From assembly GCA_964035015.1 (NCBI GenBank), contig OZ036005.1, positions 8,921,074 to 8,985,073 on the forward strand: a stretch of DNA of 64,000 bases, in the 5' to 3' direction. The first letter of the stretch is position 1. The number at the start of each line of letters is the position of its first letter. A program made the translations under genes and the position numbers. The DNA is from Corallium rubrum. Taxonomy: Eukaryota; Cnidaria; Anthozoa; Scleralcyonacea; Coralliidae. The notes beneath the pieces were generated by a model. It ran no database searches. It was not told the origin of the DNA and worked only from the letters and a program-made list of their open reading frames with translations. This document shows positions 1 to 10,858 of the stretch, one piece after another.

Positions 1-228
1 GCAACAGCTAGTGCCAATTACTGCGGCCCCAAAACAAGTACGATTTAACAGTTACTTCAGTTAAAAATACGTAATGATATACAACATACGTTAAATACAT
101 TAAATTTACTACGATATCTATACTAAAAGCAACACGATAGTGGGTTTAATATAAACATATGCTTTTCAGTCCATGTTCGTGGGTCGCATACGACTACGTC
201 ATATGTGTTGTTTAGTGCGTTAATGTAC

Positions 229-636
229 CCACGCAAAAAGCCACACTCTGTGTCAGACCTGATGCAGAATTATGTAAGATCTGTTCAGAAAAATGTAGCG
301 ATCCCTGATACAGCCTGTTGCAGTATCAACTATGATACACCACCTATGATATCATATCTGTATCACCTGCAGCTACACAACAGACTGTTTAGAACAGATT
401 CTGTCAAACTGTATCAGCCTGACACGGTCAGTGCTGTATCAGTTTGATATAACAGACTGAACAGGTATGTTGTCTACGGAGCTGTCGCAGTCTGTAAGAA
501 ATTCTAACTAAATGTTTATACATCAGCGCTGCGCCATGGTACATTCTGTAGCTGTCAGGCTGTATCAAGGGTCGCTACATTTCTCTGAACAGATATGATA
601 TCAGAGCCAATAAGACTGTGCGTTTTTTACGTGTGG
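229..636. mobile_element. Foldback MITE inside the LINE block
   Basis: Inverted arms of roughly 90 bp begin CCACGCAAAAAGCCACAC on the left and end GCGTTTTTTACGTGTGG on the right. The inner arm motif GATCTGTTCAGA...AATGTAGCGA is repeated in inverse near 570-595. No coding capacity. The same element is at the equivalent place in the right block (about 57,292-57,691), so it was already present before the two blocks separated. Confidence 0.6.
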
Positions 637-1022
637 AGTAGCTGACTATAGTAACTTCTTGAAGTTTGAGAGTGTGGTGTTTTTTGTTGTAATAGTTTTT
701 GGTAGTATGTCCTATGTTCTTGTTGTCCGAATTGTGTATGATTTTTGGTAGGTCGAAGTATTACATTTTTTTGTTTGATATTTGTCGCAGTTAGGGTTGG
801 ATGATCTTGTTTGTTTGTGATGTTGAGGTGTTGGTAGGGTGGTCTTGTTGAGGATGTTGATGACGTGGTTAGTCTTGTAGAAAAATACAATGTCTAAGTA
901 TTCATGCCAGTACGTTAAAGGAAGGAGTTTAGTCGTAAGTAGTCGTTCTTCGTATTTAATGTCACAAAGGCAAGGTAGATCCAGAAGGAATTTCGAAGCC
1001 GAACACATTCAAGTCTAGATAT

Positions 1023-2270
1023 TCAAATTCGACTGACTGCGAAGCCCACACTTGAGATGTATAACCCAGCTGTGAACGGACTAGAGAACTTAATGTTCTC
1101 CCCATGCAGCAGTTTATTGGCTGTGCTGGTTTGCTGTGCCACTTGTTTAGACCAAGTCAGGTTTCCTGTCGTCCATACTCCCAGGTCACGTTCACAATCT
1201 ATATTCTGCAAGATGGTATCTTTTAATTGGTATGGATGCTCAATTCTGGTAATTTTTCTAGTTATATGAAGGGTTTTGCATTTAGATATGTTTCGGACCG
1301 GCTTTGGAAGAAGAGATTTCGAAGTTGGAGAGGTCATTTTGCAGGGATGCTGCGCCTGCTTTTAAGTTGATTTCTTTGAAGATCTTGGTGTCATCGGCGA
1401 ATGCTGCTAGGTTAGAGTCAGTGGCGGATTAAGGGAGGGAGGCTGACTGGGCTACAGCCAGGGGGGGCCGCTGATGTCTTATTAAAGAGAGAATGCCCCA
1501 GGCCCCTACGTGCAGTGCAAGAAGGGGCCTGGGGACCCAATCAGAAATACTGTCAGGGGCCTCAGGTACCCTTAATCCGCCTATGGTTAGAGTTTACGAC
1601 AGAGTAAGATAGATTATTGGTGTATAATAAAAAAAAAGGCAACGGTCCAAGAATGGAACCTTGAGGTACCCCAGAAGTCACAGGTAGCGGGTAGATATTG
1701 CACCAAGTACAGTAGTTTGTTGACGACGATCTTTTAAGTAAGAACCGAACCACTTCAGAATACTACCTCCGAAACCAAAGTCGCGAAGACGAAGTAGAAG
1801 GCGCCGATGACTAACCTTGTCAAACGCCTTTGACATATGAGGTAAATCACATCAATCTGTTTCCCAAGATCTAACTGACTGCCTATGTTATCTAGAACCT
1901 CAATAAGTTGGGTAACACAAGATTTGTAAGATTTAACGGTGATAAAGCCATGTTAAGAAGCGTTAGTTTGGTTGAAAACATCTTTAATGCTGTCAAATAC
2001 TAAACGTTCCAGTAGTTTAGAAAATAAGAGAAAGAACAATCTCGTTCCCAGACCCTTCTCATGCGGGCCAGCCAAGTGTTGTGTTAAATGCGAGATTGGA
2101 GAAAGAAGGGAAATCGGCCGATAGTTTTCTGCATGTTTTTCTTTATTTCCTTTCTTGTGTATGGGAACAATATTAGCAAGTTTCCAATCACGTGGTAGTA
2201 TTCTAGTTTGTAAGGACTTATTGAACAGAGTGCAGAGCGATGGAGTAATCTGAATTGAGGTTTCTTTCAA
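1023..2270 (-). pseudogene. LINE reverse transcriptase remnant
   Basis: Several minus-strand fragments translate to recognisable RT pieces in the expected order. Near 2,100-2,270 is a KGNK...NYRPISLL segment (fingers), near 1,620-1,680 a SGVPQGSILGPL segment (motif B region), and near 1,150-1,260 the C-terminal ERDLGVW...W segment typical of CR1/L2-like LINEs. Frames change between the pieces and stops intervene, and a hAT-type MITE interrupts the region at 1,419-1,585, so this copy cannot encode an active enzyme. The equivalent pieces in the right block are at 61,210-61,801. Confidence 0.75.
1419..1585. mobile_element. hAT-type MITE with 8-bp target duplication
   Basis: A 167-bp insertion with terminal inverted repeats CAGTGGCGGATTAAGG (left) and CCTTAATCCGCCTATG (right). 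It is flanked by perfect 8-bp duplications GTTAGAGT at 1411-1418 and 1586-1593. Eight-bp duplications and CA-starting termini fit the hAT superfamily. It sits inside the LINE RT remnant. Confidence 0.88.
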
Positions 2271-2324
2271 TAGACGTACTGAAATTTGGTCTTCTCCTTG
2301 GGCTTTGTTGTTATCGAAGTTCCT

Positions 2325-4353
2325 TAATAACCCAAAACAGCTCTGGAAAATTTTAAAAAATGTTTTAGCTACAAAAAATACTCACCCTCCCATTATTCTT
2401 AAGGTTGACAATACAAGATACGAAAAGCCGGAAGAAGTCAGTAATATTTTTAATGATTTCTTTGTGAATATAGCTGCTAGGACTTGTCAGACGCAACCTG
2501 GCAATCAAAGCTTTGAACCCTTAATGCCAGACACAGTTATGCCTCAATTTTCTATTCCACTACTTACAATCAATGAGGTACGTAAATTGTTAAGTGAATT
2601 AGATTCAACTAAAGCGACTGGTCTTGATGGTATTCCGGCACTTTTTATTAAGATCTCAGCGCTATCAATTGCCAACATAGTATTAAAACTATGCAATCTC
2701 AGTATAAGTACTGGTATTTTTCCATCAGAGTGGAAAAAAGCCAAAGTAATACCCATTTATAAAGAAGGGGGTGCAATGGAAAGAGGAAATTTTAGACCTA
2801 TTTCTATTCTGGTGATTCTTTCCAAAATATTAGAAAAGCATGTCTTTCAGGCATACATGTCACATTTATTAATTAATAATGTCCTCTGTAATCAACAACA
2901 CGGCTTTAGGGCTGATCACTCCTGTGAGACATCACTTTGTATGATTTATGAATTCTTAGTCACCGCGATTGATAGTGGCAAGATCAATGGTATGATATTG
3001 TTAGACTTTTCCAAGGCCTTTGATCTCGTTGATCACTCAATTTTGCTCTTAAAAATCAAATCTTATGGCATTACAATGTCAGCTTTAAAATGGTTTACCT
3101 CATATTTGACAGGTCGGTCTCAACTAGTTGAAATAAAGGGTTGTCTATCTAACTCACTTCCAATTAAATCAGGAGTACCACAGGGTTCTATCTTGGGGCC
3201 ATTGCTGTTTCTTCTTTTTATAAATGACTTGCCAATGTCAATTGTGAATTCGGATCTGTTTCTGTTCGCTGATGATTCAACTTTACTTACACACGGCTAT
3301 AACGTAAATGACATCAGATATAATCCCAATAATGATCTGCACTGTGCATCCGAGTGGGCTGGTATGAATAATATGTCTCTTAATAAAAAAAAAACTAAAT
3401 GCATGAAAGTCTACTCTAATCGTAAATTCTCAGATCTAGATCCTCTTACAATTGCATATAACTCTGATAAAATCGATGAAATTACACATGGCAAACTATT
3501 AGGAATCACCTTTGATAGTAATCTAAAATGGGATAATCAAATTGACATTGTTCATAATATAGTCACTTCAAGGCTATACTTATTCAAACGTATTCGAGAT
3601 TGCCTATCTACAAGTTCAAGAACTAAATTCTATTATGCTTTGATACATCCACATTTTTTATATTGTTGTACGATATGGGGCAATGCGCGGATGGAGTTAA
3701 TCAATGATCTTTTAAAACTACAAAAACGAGCAGCTCGTTTGATTCTGAATGTAGGCATTGAGACTCCCTCTGTCGCCTTGTTCCGTAAATTAAAATGGAT
3801 TCCTATCCAAAATCTTATTAAAATGAGAAAGTTACTACTCGTGTTCAACTGTTTGCGAACGTCAATGCCTGTTGAAGTTCGTAATCTGTTCACATTTTCC
3901 CGAGATGCACATAAAGTTGATACGAGATCATCTTCCACTGATTTAAAACTACCGAAAGTAAAGTCTGAATTAGCCACACCAAAACTCTCATACAGTGGAG
4001 CAATGCTTTTTAATTCATTGCCTACTGAGTTGAAAAATATTAGTGATTTCACTGTAATATCCTACAAATCTCAATTGAAACAATTTTTCCTCCAATTGAA
4101 TTATAAAGTCGACCATTTAGAACAATTTTCATGTACTAGTTGCAAACATCTTGTTGAATGTACGTGCTACTCTTTAATAGGGTATTTTATTGTATTTAGT
4201 TAGTTGTAATGCATGCATGTTATTGAACACTCTTATTTTTATTATTTGTTAAAATATTTATTTATTTATCGCCTTTCCTTTGTATTTAGTTAGAGGGCCA
4301 TTAGGAAGAATACTCTCTTGAGTAATAATGTTATTTACCCTCATGAAATAAAG

Positions 4354-4449
<96 letters not shown>
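2325..4449 (+). mobile_element. 5'-truncated plus-strand LINE inserted into the left block
   Basis: The surrounding minus-strand LINE is interrupted between ...TATCGAAGTTCC (ending about 2322) and TATAAGTGCTGATAAAGC (from about 4449). The right block keeps these flanks nearly adjacent at about 61,930-61,955, which serves as an empty site. The inserted element starts abruptly in coding sequence, carries an RT-containing reading frame, a short 3' UTR and a (ATT)n tail, as expected for target-primed retrotransposition with 5' truncation. Confidence 0.85.
2326..4203 (+). CDS. LINE reverse transcriptase ORF2, C-terminal portion, intact
   Basis: About 625 codons without a stop. In order: a connector region with IFNDFF, the fingers motif FRPISIL (about residue 163), QQHGFR (about 198), motif A LDFSKAFD (about 233-240), motif B SGVPQGSILGPLLF (about 289-302) and the catalytic FADDS (about 321-325), followed by the C-terminal LINE domain with a LGITFDSNLKW stretch. 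The catalytic residues are all present. The N-terminal AP endonuclease is missing because the insertion is 5'-truncated, and the first in-frame codons upstream belong to the invaded LINE, so there is no native start codon. It resembles CR1/L2/Jockey-like elements. The long undamaged frame suggests a fairly recent insertion, although the copy itself would be dead on arrival without endonuclease and promoter. Confidence 0.85.
   Translation, partial: NNPKQLWKILKNVLATKNTHPPIILKVDNTRYEKPEEVSNIFNDFFVNIAARTCQTQPGNQSFEPLMPDTVMPQFSIPLLTINEVRKLLSELDSTKATGLDGIPALFIKISALSIANIVLKLCNLSISTGIFPSEWKKAKVIPIYKEGGAMERGNFRPISILVILSKILEKHVFQAYMSHLLINNVLCNQQHGFRADHSCETSLCMIYEFLVTAIDSGKINGMILLDFSKAFDLVDHSILLLKIKSYGITMSALKWFTSYLTGRSQLVEIKGCLSNSLPIKSGVPQGSILGPLLFLLFINDLPMSIVNSDLFLFADDSTLLTHGYNVNDIRYNPNNDLHCASEWAGMNNMSLNKKKTKCMKVYSNRKFSDLDPLTIAYNSDKIDEITHGKLLGITFDSNLKWDNQIDIVHNIVTSRLYLFKRIRDCLSTSSRTKFYYALIHPHFLYCCTIWGNARMELINDLLKLQKRAARLILNVGIETPSVALFRKLKWIPIQNLIKMRKLLLVFNCLRTSMPVEVRNLFTFSRDAHKVDTRSSSTDLKLPKVKSELATPKLSYSGAMLFNSLPTELKNISDFTVISYKSQLKQFFLQLNYKVDHLEQFSCTSCKHLVECTCYSLIGYFIVFS

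Positions 4450-4450
<1 letters not shown>
4356..4450. repeat. (ATT)n microsatellite, LINE 3' tail
   Basis: Uninterrupted ATT trinucleotide run directly after the 3' UTR of the plus-strand LINE (AATAAAGTTT precedes it). Best read as the simple-repeat tail of that retrotransposon. Confidence 0.9.
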
Positions 4451-4452
<2 letters not shown>

Positions 4453-4950
4453 AGTGCTGATAAAGCTGTTTCTTCAATTCAGTCAGAATAATTTTAATTA
4501 AAAATGGTTCGCATGGTTGTTCTACAGTGTTGGTGTTTTCATTAATATTCGAATCAGTGGTAAAGATTGATGAAAAATATCTGTTGAAAAGAGTAGCATT
4601 TTCTGCATGCGAACGAACGTTTTCGTTTAATTTTACTGATATTTTCTCAGGAACATTGCGACACTTGGATTTCAATTTGAATAACGACCAGAAACGTTTA
4701 GGGTTGTGTCCAACATCATTGCAGATAGAGATAATGTATAGTTAGATCGACGTTTTGATTATTTGATTGCTTGTAGTTCTAAGTGTTTTGAATTTTTGTC
4801 GGAGGTGATCACTTGTTTTGGAAGATTTCTTAGTCGCAGTCTTATGGAGTTTTTCTTTTTGATGTAGTGAAGTATTGCACTATCCGGATCCATGGTAAAT
4901 GATTTCGATTCCGTAGTTTTTTAGTTGGTATATGGCCATTAACTGCACCG
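4451..4950 (-). pseudogene. LINE ORF2 connector remnant (endonuclease-RT linker)
   Basis: Minus-strand translation of 4,451-4,675 gives a linker with SKCRNVPEKIS and FNRYFSSIFT, a region found between endonuclease and RT in APE-type LINEs. The same stretch is in the right block at 61,938-62,177 with a few substitutions. Stops and insertions follow upstream; not functional. Confidence 0.6.
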
Positions 4951-4957
4951 AAGAATA

Positions 4958-5115
4958 ACTTCTTATTAACCGAACGCGAGGTCTTTACGGAGAAATATCG
5001 GACCGAGGTCTTTTTGGTACAGACCGAGCCCGTAGGGCGAGGTTTACAAGTACACAAAGACCGAGGTCTGATATTTCTCTGTAAAGACCGAGCAAGCGAG
5101 GTTAATAAAAAGTTT
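4958..5115. repeat. Palindromic foldback element
   Basis: Inverted arms around a short centre: TAACTTCTTATTAACCGA on the left and GAGGTTAATAAAAAGTTTA on the right, with internal inverted motifs of the type GGTCTTTACGGAGAAATATC. A related foldback is at 10,659-10,820. No coding content. Interrupts the LINE block. Confidence 0.6.
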
Positions 5116-5695
5116 ATTATATGGCATTTTGAAACAACAAACCTTACATTTATACCTTGTCATGATACGTATTTTAGTCAGTTAAGTGTGACCTCGAGCG
5201 TGTGACATATAAAACTCATCGTTTTCAATGTTGTTGCTTTTGTTGTCATCGCTTTCGGACTCCTAAACTCGCTTCCAGATTGCTCTCGTCCCAATCATAC
5301 ATAATTTAGTCCTCAGGTTGTTGAATTCACAAAATTCTTGCGGTTTTCTTTCGTTGTTTAGTTGCAAACAACATGGCTGACAATATCCGTAATCGACCGG
5401 TCGATTACAGAAAATAATCGACCGGCACGTGACACGTCTCGGCCAATGAGAACACACGATTTCAACGGAAGTAACTTGTGCCATATAATAATGTATCTTA
5501 AACTTTCCAATTCAATCGCAGAGCATCAAAATCGCCACGATTATAGTCGTCGTTCTGTGAATTTTTGGCAAAGCTTTAGGAGATGCCAATATGCGATCGG
5601 TGAGAATTTCTGCTTCTGTAGGAGCACATATTTCTTGTATAGTTACCAAATCGGGATTGTTGGTAAGAACAAGATCAAGTACGTTATCACCTCTA

Positions 5696-6988
5696 CAGGG
5701 TGTCCCCAAAAATATGCCCCCCATCCGTTTTTGTACTGCATCTTCTTTAATTTGGGTACAAGAAGTAAATTTTTATATCACGCCGAAAGCCCATCACTCC
5801 TCCTTTGTTGTCTGAAATTTTCAGAGCTAAATAGTTATCTACTCGCTTCCTGGAGTCATTTAAAGAGGCAACATCAAAATTTGAACTTGTCCAAATTATG
5901 CAAATGATCTATGCTACCTACAGATTTGGAAAAATACAGGGTGTCCCAAACGAATGTCGCCCATCAGGTTTTTGACCACAGCTTTGTTTGAGTGCGGAAT
6001 ACAAGTTTGAATACATATGCATGTGAAAACTGCATGACCACACAGGAATAAGGTGTGATTCCAAATGAAGCAAAGCGGCATCAAATCATGTGGGGTTCCT
6101 TCACTTCCTTGGGGTAATAACAATGCTCATGAGAGTTCCATGCACATGTTTGCCATGTAGGCAGAAGTGCACTTTACTTCATCCGTCTTAAGATGGTTGG
6201 ACAACAATTCACTCGGCCGAGGAAAGAGCATTCATGGTACTTTCCTATCATGAAACAAGAAGCCCAACAAGGACAAGGGAAGCATAGGCGTAGAGTTTTG
6301 TTTTTGTTCAGGGGGGCTGAAGTGCCGAACAGGGCACTTTTAAAAATTTTCCCGTGGGGGTCGTTTACAAAATGAGACTCTTCTAGGGGGGTCTGGGCAT
6401 GCTCCCCCAGAAATTTTTGAAATTTAGAGTCTTGGAAATGCCATTTCCTGCATTCTGAGGGGTGATTTTTAAGAACACTGAAGGTCAGGAAATGCCATAA
6501 AAACTAGTTAAAATACAACACATTTCAACAATTTTACGATGTTGTGTTTACTGGGTTGACTTGTTACTGTATATGGGTGCTTTTGGCTGACAGGAATGAG
6601 GCTGTAACAGTTACTTTAGCCTAACGAGTAACCTATAATTTGTCAATGGTGATTGATGAGTCAGTTGCTGCAAAATTTCTGAGCCCCCCCATTAAGATTT
6701 CTCGGGGGGCTAAAGCCCCTCGCCCCCCCCCCCCCCCCCCCATACTCTACGCCTATGAAGGGAAGCCTTTAGGAGAAGATTTCCAAATCTTGACGTAGCA
6801 TACATAATTTGGACAAGTTCAAATTTTGATGTTGCCTCTTTAAATGACTACAGGAAGCGAGTAGATAACTACTTAGCTCTGAAATTTTCAGACAACAAAG
6901 AAGGAGGGACGGACTTTCGGCGTGTACCATAGTTAAAGAAGGTGTACCTCATAAATGGATGGGCGGCATTTGTTTTTGGGACACCCTG
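5696..6988. mobile_element. Mariner-like foldback transposon with long TIRs and TA duplication
   Basis: The ends are CAGGGTGTCCCCAAAAATA (5696) and the complementary ...TTTTTGGGACACCCTG (to 6988), each flanked by TA. The inverted arms run for about 200 bp (for example GAAATTTTCAGAGCTAA near 5,815 against its complement near 6,880). CAGGGTGTCCC termini with TA duplications fit Tc1/mariner-type elements. No transposase frame remains. A second end of the same type starts at about 5,937 (CAGGGTGTCCCAAACG), suggesting a nested or rearranged copy. A hAT-type MITE is inserted at 6,283-6,757. Confidence 0.7.
6283..6757. mobile_element. hAT-type MITE, family A, with 8-bp target duplication
   Basis: Terminal repeats CATAGGCGTAGAGTTTTG and CATACTCTACGCCTATG, flanked by perfect AAGGGAAG duplications (6275-6282 and 6758-6765). 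It contains a long C-run near 6,722-6,741. A shorter relative with its own 8-bp duplication is at 40,269-40,625. It is nested inside the mariner-like element at 5,696-6,988. Confidence 0.88.
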
Positions 6989-7338
6989 TAGTTGGTGTGT
7001 TGTTTAGTTGATACAGGAAAAAGTCGTTTAACACTTCTGTGAAAGCAATTTCGTTGGCGCCAATTGTCTCTTCCGGGGCATTCCAAGAGACGTGTGGCAT
7101 GTTAAAATCATGCACCTGCAAGGACAACATTTTCGTCACGGCTGCAGACACCGCCAAGAAAGATATTAAAGTTGTTTAACCAAATTTGATCAACGTTTGG
7201 TGGACGATAACACGAACATAACAGAAAACTGAGAAAAGTAATGTTTGAAGCTGTTGTTACCTCATCTGAGACTACCTCTAGGTCATAATTATGTTGTACT
7301 TATCGTACAGATTTAAATGAGTCCGTCTTTATAGCTAG

Positions 7339-7578
7339 TTATGTTCCACCACCTCGAGTTTCGCGATTTTTTCTGAAAATAGTGTAGCCCGAGTGAAGAA
7401 TTTCCAAGTCTTCAATGTTTTTACTCAGCCAGGTTTCATTAACGCAAACAATATCACTATCTTCACAATAAACCAAATCCTGGAAGCATTCACTGTTTGG
7501 TTGTTGATATTTAGCTTGTCTAAACTCATCAGGCTTTGGGCGTTCAGAGCAATACATTTTAATGTTCCATTTTCCCAA
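7339..7578 (-). pseudogene. LINE AP-endonuclease remnant
   Basis: The minus-strand translation contains VCVNETWLSKNI and GYTIFRKNRETRGGG, which is the NETWL and GGG region of the apurinic-endonuclease domain of APE-type LINEs. The catalytic C-terminal half is not continuous with it (mariner and hAT insertions lie downstream). The right block has a longer copy at 62,931-63,212 that also keeps an LNARSL motif. Confidence 0.75.
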
Positions 7579-7579
7579 G

Positions 7580-8282
7580 AAGATATTGTACGCCCAGCAG
7601 TTCCTGGTCCAGGGTTAGTTTCAACGTCGCCCGATGAACAAATTACGATGACTGAGTAAGATGCGTAAAGAAAAAAACGGCATCCAATGGCAAATTTTAA
7701 TGAATTCGCTAACGGTCGTTGTTTGACCGTTAGCCGACGAGCACGACCGTTAATTCCGTGATTCCTTCCTCAGCTAATCTAGCTCACCAAGGCCAAATCG
7801 ACGCAACCTATAGAAACGCGTGTTACCCACCCAGAGACGTAAACAAACTGGGTCGCCACCAACCTATAGTAAGAAGATCATTTCTGACTGATTTAGATAA
7901 CCTATAAACCCAAACAAAAACCCAAACCCTGATCAGTAACGAGCGAGCATGGGAACGAATTGGTAAGTGACAATGTAATTGGTTACTTATGGCGGACAAA
8001 CTCACTGAATGCGCCGTAACAACTGTGATTCATCCATTTGGACACCGCTTGAGGAACACAAGATCATTGGGTTGACATTGGCTGGGGTTTTTTTTGTTTA
8101 TTTCTATTTCTAGAAGCTTTGCATATTTTAATCACTGCGAACATAACTAGACTACAATTAAATGTATACAATAATATATACAAGATCAATATGATGACGG
8201 GGTAACCACAACGAAAGCTTTTGCAGGGCAATCACTGCATGACTCGGATTGGCATTCGGATAGTTTAGGACATGGAAATCAG
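7580..8282. other. LINE block 5' region, no gene seen
   Basis: Shared in part with 63,200-64,000 (for example CGTTGTTTGACCGTTAGCCG and the TCTAGAAGCTTT tail). Positions about 7,762-8,062 have no counterpart in the other copy. A TAA at 7657-7659 marks an empty site for the MITE found in the right block. No coding sequence is supported. Confidence 0.5.
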
Positions 8283-8493
8283 CTAAGCCTTAGTTCTCAT
8301 ATGTCGCCGACAGTCGCAGATCGTCGCCGATTAATGATTTAGATGCATGTTAAGTAAAAGAATAAAAGCACTGCTTTTCTGCATTGTTCTTTATTACTTA
8401 ACACGCTTCTGCACTTCCCGTTTTAACATGCATCTAAATCATAAATCGGCGATGATCTGCGACCGTCGGCGATGTATGAGAATTAGGCTTTAG
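8283..8493. repeat. Foldback MITE-like palindrome
   Basis: Two inverted arms of about 70 bp, CTAAGCCTTAGTTCTCATAT... and ...GTATGAGAATTAGGCTTTAG, differing at a few positions, around a centre of about 70 bp. No coding capacity. Confidence 0.7.
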
Positions 8494-8778
8494 CTCGCTG
8501 CCCTTATTTCGTTGTGATTACCTTTGCCACTCAAACATAAACCTATCGTGGAGTTTCCAAAGTAGTGGCCCCCGTTACTTTCGAGATCGGCGCCTATATA
8601 GGGGCTATATAGGGGCGCCACCTTCCACTATAGCAATTTCTTTTGGGGGGCGCTATTTTCGGGTAGCAAAAACGTTTTGGTATGGCACCTAGATATTCCA
8701 TATATTTATGATGCAAATAGAAATGAATTACCACACATACACACGCTTATTTGGCGTGTTTATTTCTGTTTAGTTATA

Positions 8779-9196
8779 CAGTCGAACTCGTATTAGGCGT
8801 GGTGTCATGAACTCGCCTAGGTGTCCGCTTAAGAGGGGTGTCCGCTTAAAGGGTTGCACAGTAGGGGGGGGGGGGTACGGACGTGGTGACAAGCTTTTCG
8901 TGTCTATATACGTAGTTTGTTTTACTATAATGTAACTACAACTAAGTTTTACTATAATAAAGCAATCAATACAGCAACCAACTGACTTACACAGGTTCAC
9001 AATTCAAAGTGTTGGTCTCTCTCGGTTAATCTCAAGTGTTTTGATTATTACTGTTATCAAAGAAAACGTTATGTTTTGATATGGATTTGTCCAGAGAGAT
9101 TAATTTGCTCACAGCTGGATCCAAGATAGGTATCCGTTTCCGCTTATAAGAAAGGTGCCCGTTTAAAAGGGGTGTCCGTTAATAGGGGTTCGACTG
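8779..9196. mobile_element. MITE with TA target duplication and CAGTCGAAC ends
   Basis: Starts CAGTCGAACTCG and ends GGGGTTCGACTG, with TA on both sides (8777-8778 and 9197-9198). Subterminal direct motifs GTGTCCGCTTA occur near both ends in opposite orientation. Fits a Tc1/mariner-type non-autonomous element. Between here and 9,672 I see nothing recognisable. Confidence 0.7.
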
Positions 9197-9672
9197 TACA
9201 AGGACACGAATTTGGACTGTGCACATGTATTTAAAACCTTATATTAAATGCAGGTTTATATACCGTGGTTTCAGATACTGTCGGGATTTGTGGATAGAAG
9301 AATAATGTCAGTCCATTACTGTTCGTAAGCATTTTTATCGTGAGATAAAAAGTTATATCCGTTAAATGTAACGCGTTACTTTCAAGTAGTCGTTACTTTC
9401 TGGGGGATCGCTACTTTGTAAACTCTACGGTACTGATCAACCCTCTATTTAGTGTGTAAGATCTCCTTTATATATCATGCTAACGTAATATATCCAATGC
9501 GTCGTACAGCATTTTTCTATTAAAATGACTAAATTAAATGGCATATAGTTCAAGACAAAAGGGGAAAGGAATGGTCCCTACTGTCTACAAAAATGTTAAC
9601 AAAGTATTTACGGTTATAATTAAAGTAAGTTCTTCTCTAATAACAAAGCTGTTTGGTGGGAACTGTGATCGT

Positions 9673-9929
9673 CTAAGAGGACCTGACTTTCATTTCAGAC
9701 TTCTTTAAAGAATAGTAGAATCCTTTCCAATAATACCAGAAAACACCTTGACCACCTTTGGTGTTAGCACCACGAAGGTACAAACCATTCAAGTTGGAGG
9801 GAAGACACTTATTGAACCACCAGGCACCTTTGAATTCGACAGCACAGTTTCCACCCCATTCGTCATTATCCTTATCTTTAGTGGTAAACTTCTTTCCATT
9901 GTGCGATTCAAGTGAGTCACCAGCATTAC
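9673..9929 (-). CDS. Exon 17: fibrinogen C-terminal domain, second half, with stop
   Basis: Acceptor TTTCTCTTTGCAAG then an exon beginning in phase 1, completing a glycine. It reads [18 protein letters not shown]..., then the calcium-site pattern DKDNDEW, the NCA and KGAWWF box, SNLNG and the terminal [11 protein letters not shown], then a stop. These are the conserved landmarks of the C-terminal half of FReD domains, complete to the normal end. It lies 6 kb from the preceding exon. Confidence 0.92.
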
Positions 9930-10024
9930 CTTGCAAAGAGAAAAAGATATCGAAACTGCATGTTATGACATCATTAGTTCAGTGATCTCATGCATAGCTT
10001 ACAATTATACGGATATATATATAC

Positions 10025-10091
<67 letters not shown>

Positions 10092-10817
10092 TATATGGCA
10101 GCAGCGCAGAGAGCTCCGAATACGGAAATCCTGCAATTTGATTGGCTCATAAGCGGACGGATATTTCCTGTATCCAACCGCTCAGAGCGGAATCTGGCGT
10201 TCGGGACCGTAAGTTTTATAAACAAATTAAAATGGCAGTCATGTCAGTATATGCAACAAGATGGATTATAATTTCAGAACTATTCATTGTTGAAATCTAT
10301 CGTGCAGGTATGTTGTTAGAAATGTTTTAAGCTTTCATTTGATGTATAGTTCGAGTTTCCACGTTTTATGAAAGTTTTTAAAATATCCAAAACGTTCGTA
10401 ACATTGTTCGTAATAATATAACATTTACTTCTCACTTAGAATTTCAGATGATTTTTTATTCAACAACTAAACTTACGATCTTGAGCAATATCTCAAACAA
10501 AAGCAATTGAAAAATACTATTTGGGGTAGAAAGTTCAGGATTCTAGCTCAACGAAAAGTACTTTAAAAATTGGAAAATATCTGCCATTTTCGTTTAGTTC
10601 GCAAGAAAGGTGGGTCGAGTTTTCACAGAAAGTTCACAACATTTATGGCCATATAATAAACTACTTATTGACTTCGCTTGTTCAGTCTGTACTAGTGAAA
10701 TATCGAACCTCTGTTTTTTGCACAGACCTCAACTCGCTGCGCTCGTCTCGGTCCGTACTTAAAAAACATCGGTCCGATATTTCACTAGTACAGGCCTCAC
10801 GCTCGGTCAATAAGTAG

Positions 10818-10858
<41 letters not shown>

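Larger units (their letters stand above)
1..8210 (-). mobile_element. Left copy of a LINE-bearing repeat block, with nested insertions
   Basis: This block holds the decayed remains of an APE-type LINE read on the minus strand: an endonuclease remnant near 7.34-7.58 kb, connecting sequence near 4.45-4.95 kb and reverse-transcriptase remnants at 1.0-2.3 kb, then a long 3' region down to position 1. The same order recurs at 57,059-64,000, starting with the same GCAACAGCTAGTGCCAATTA and ending in the same TCTAGAAGCTTT-containing tail, so the block is repeated in direct orientation about 57 kb away. Differences between the copies are mostly insertions, several of which can be dated relative to each other because the other copy keeps the empty site. 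The reading frames are broken throughout, so I see no functional LINE here. Assignment to the CR1/L2/Jockey-like group is inference from RT and endonuclease motifs. Confidence 0.8.

Noticed and set aside
205-447. 80-codon frame at the window start
   Set aside because: Lies in the LINE 3' region and a foldback MITE; the right block does not preserve the frame.
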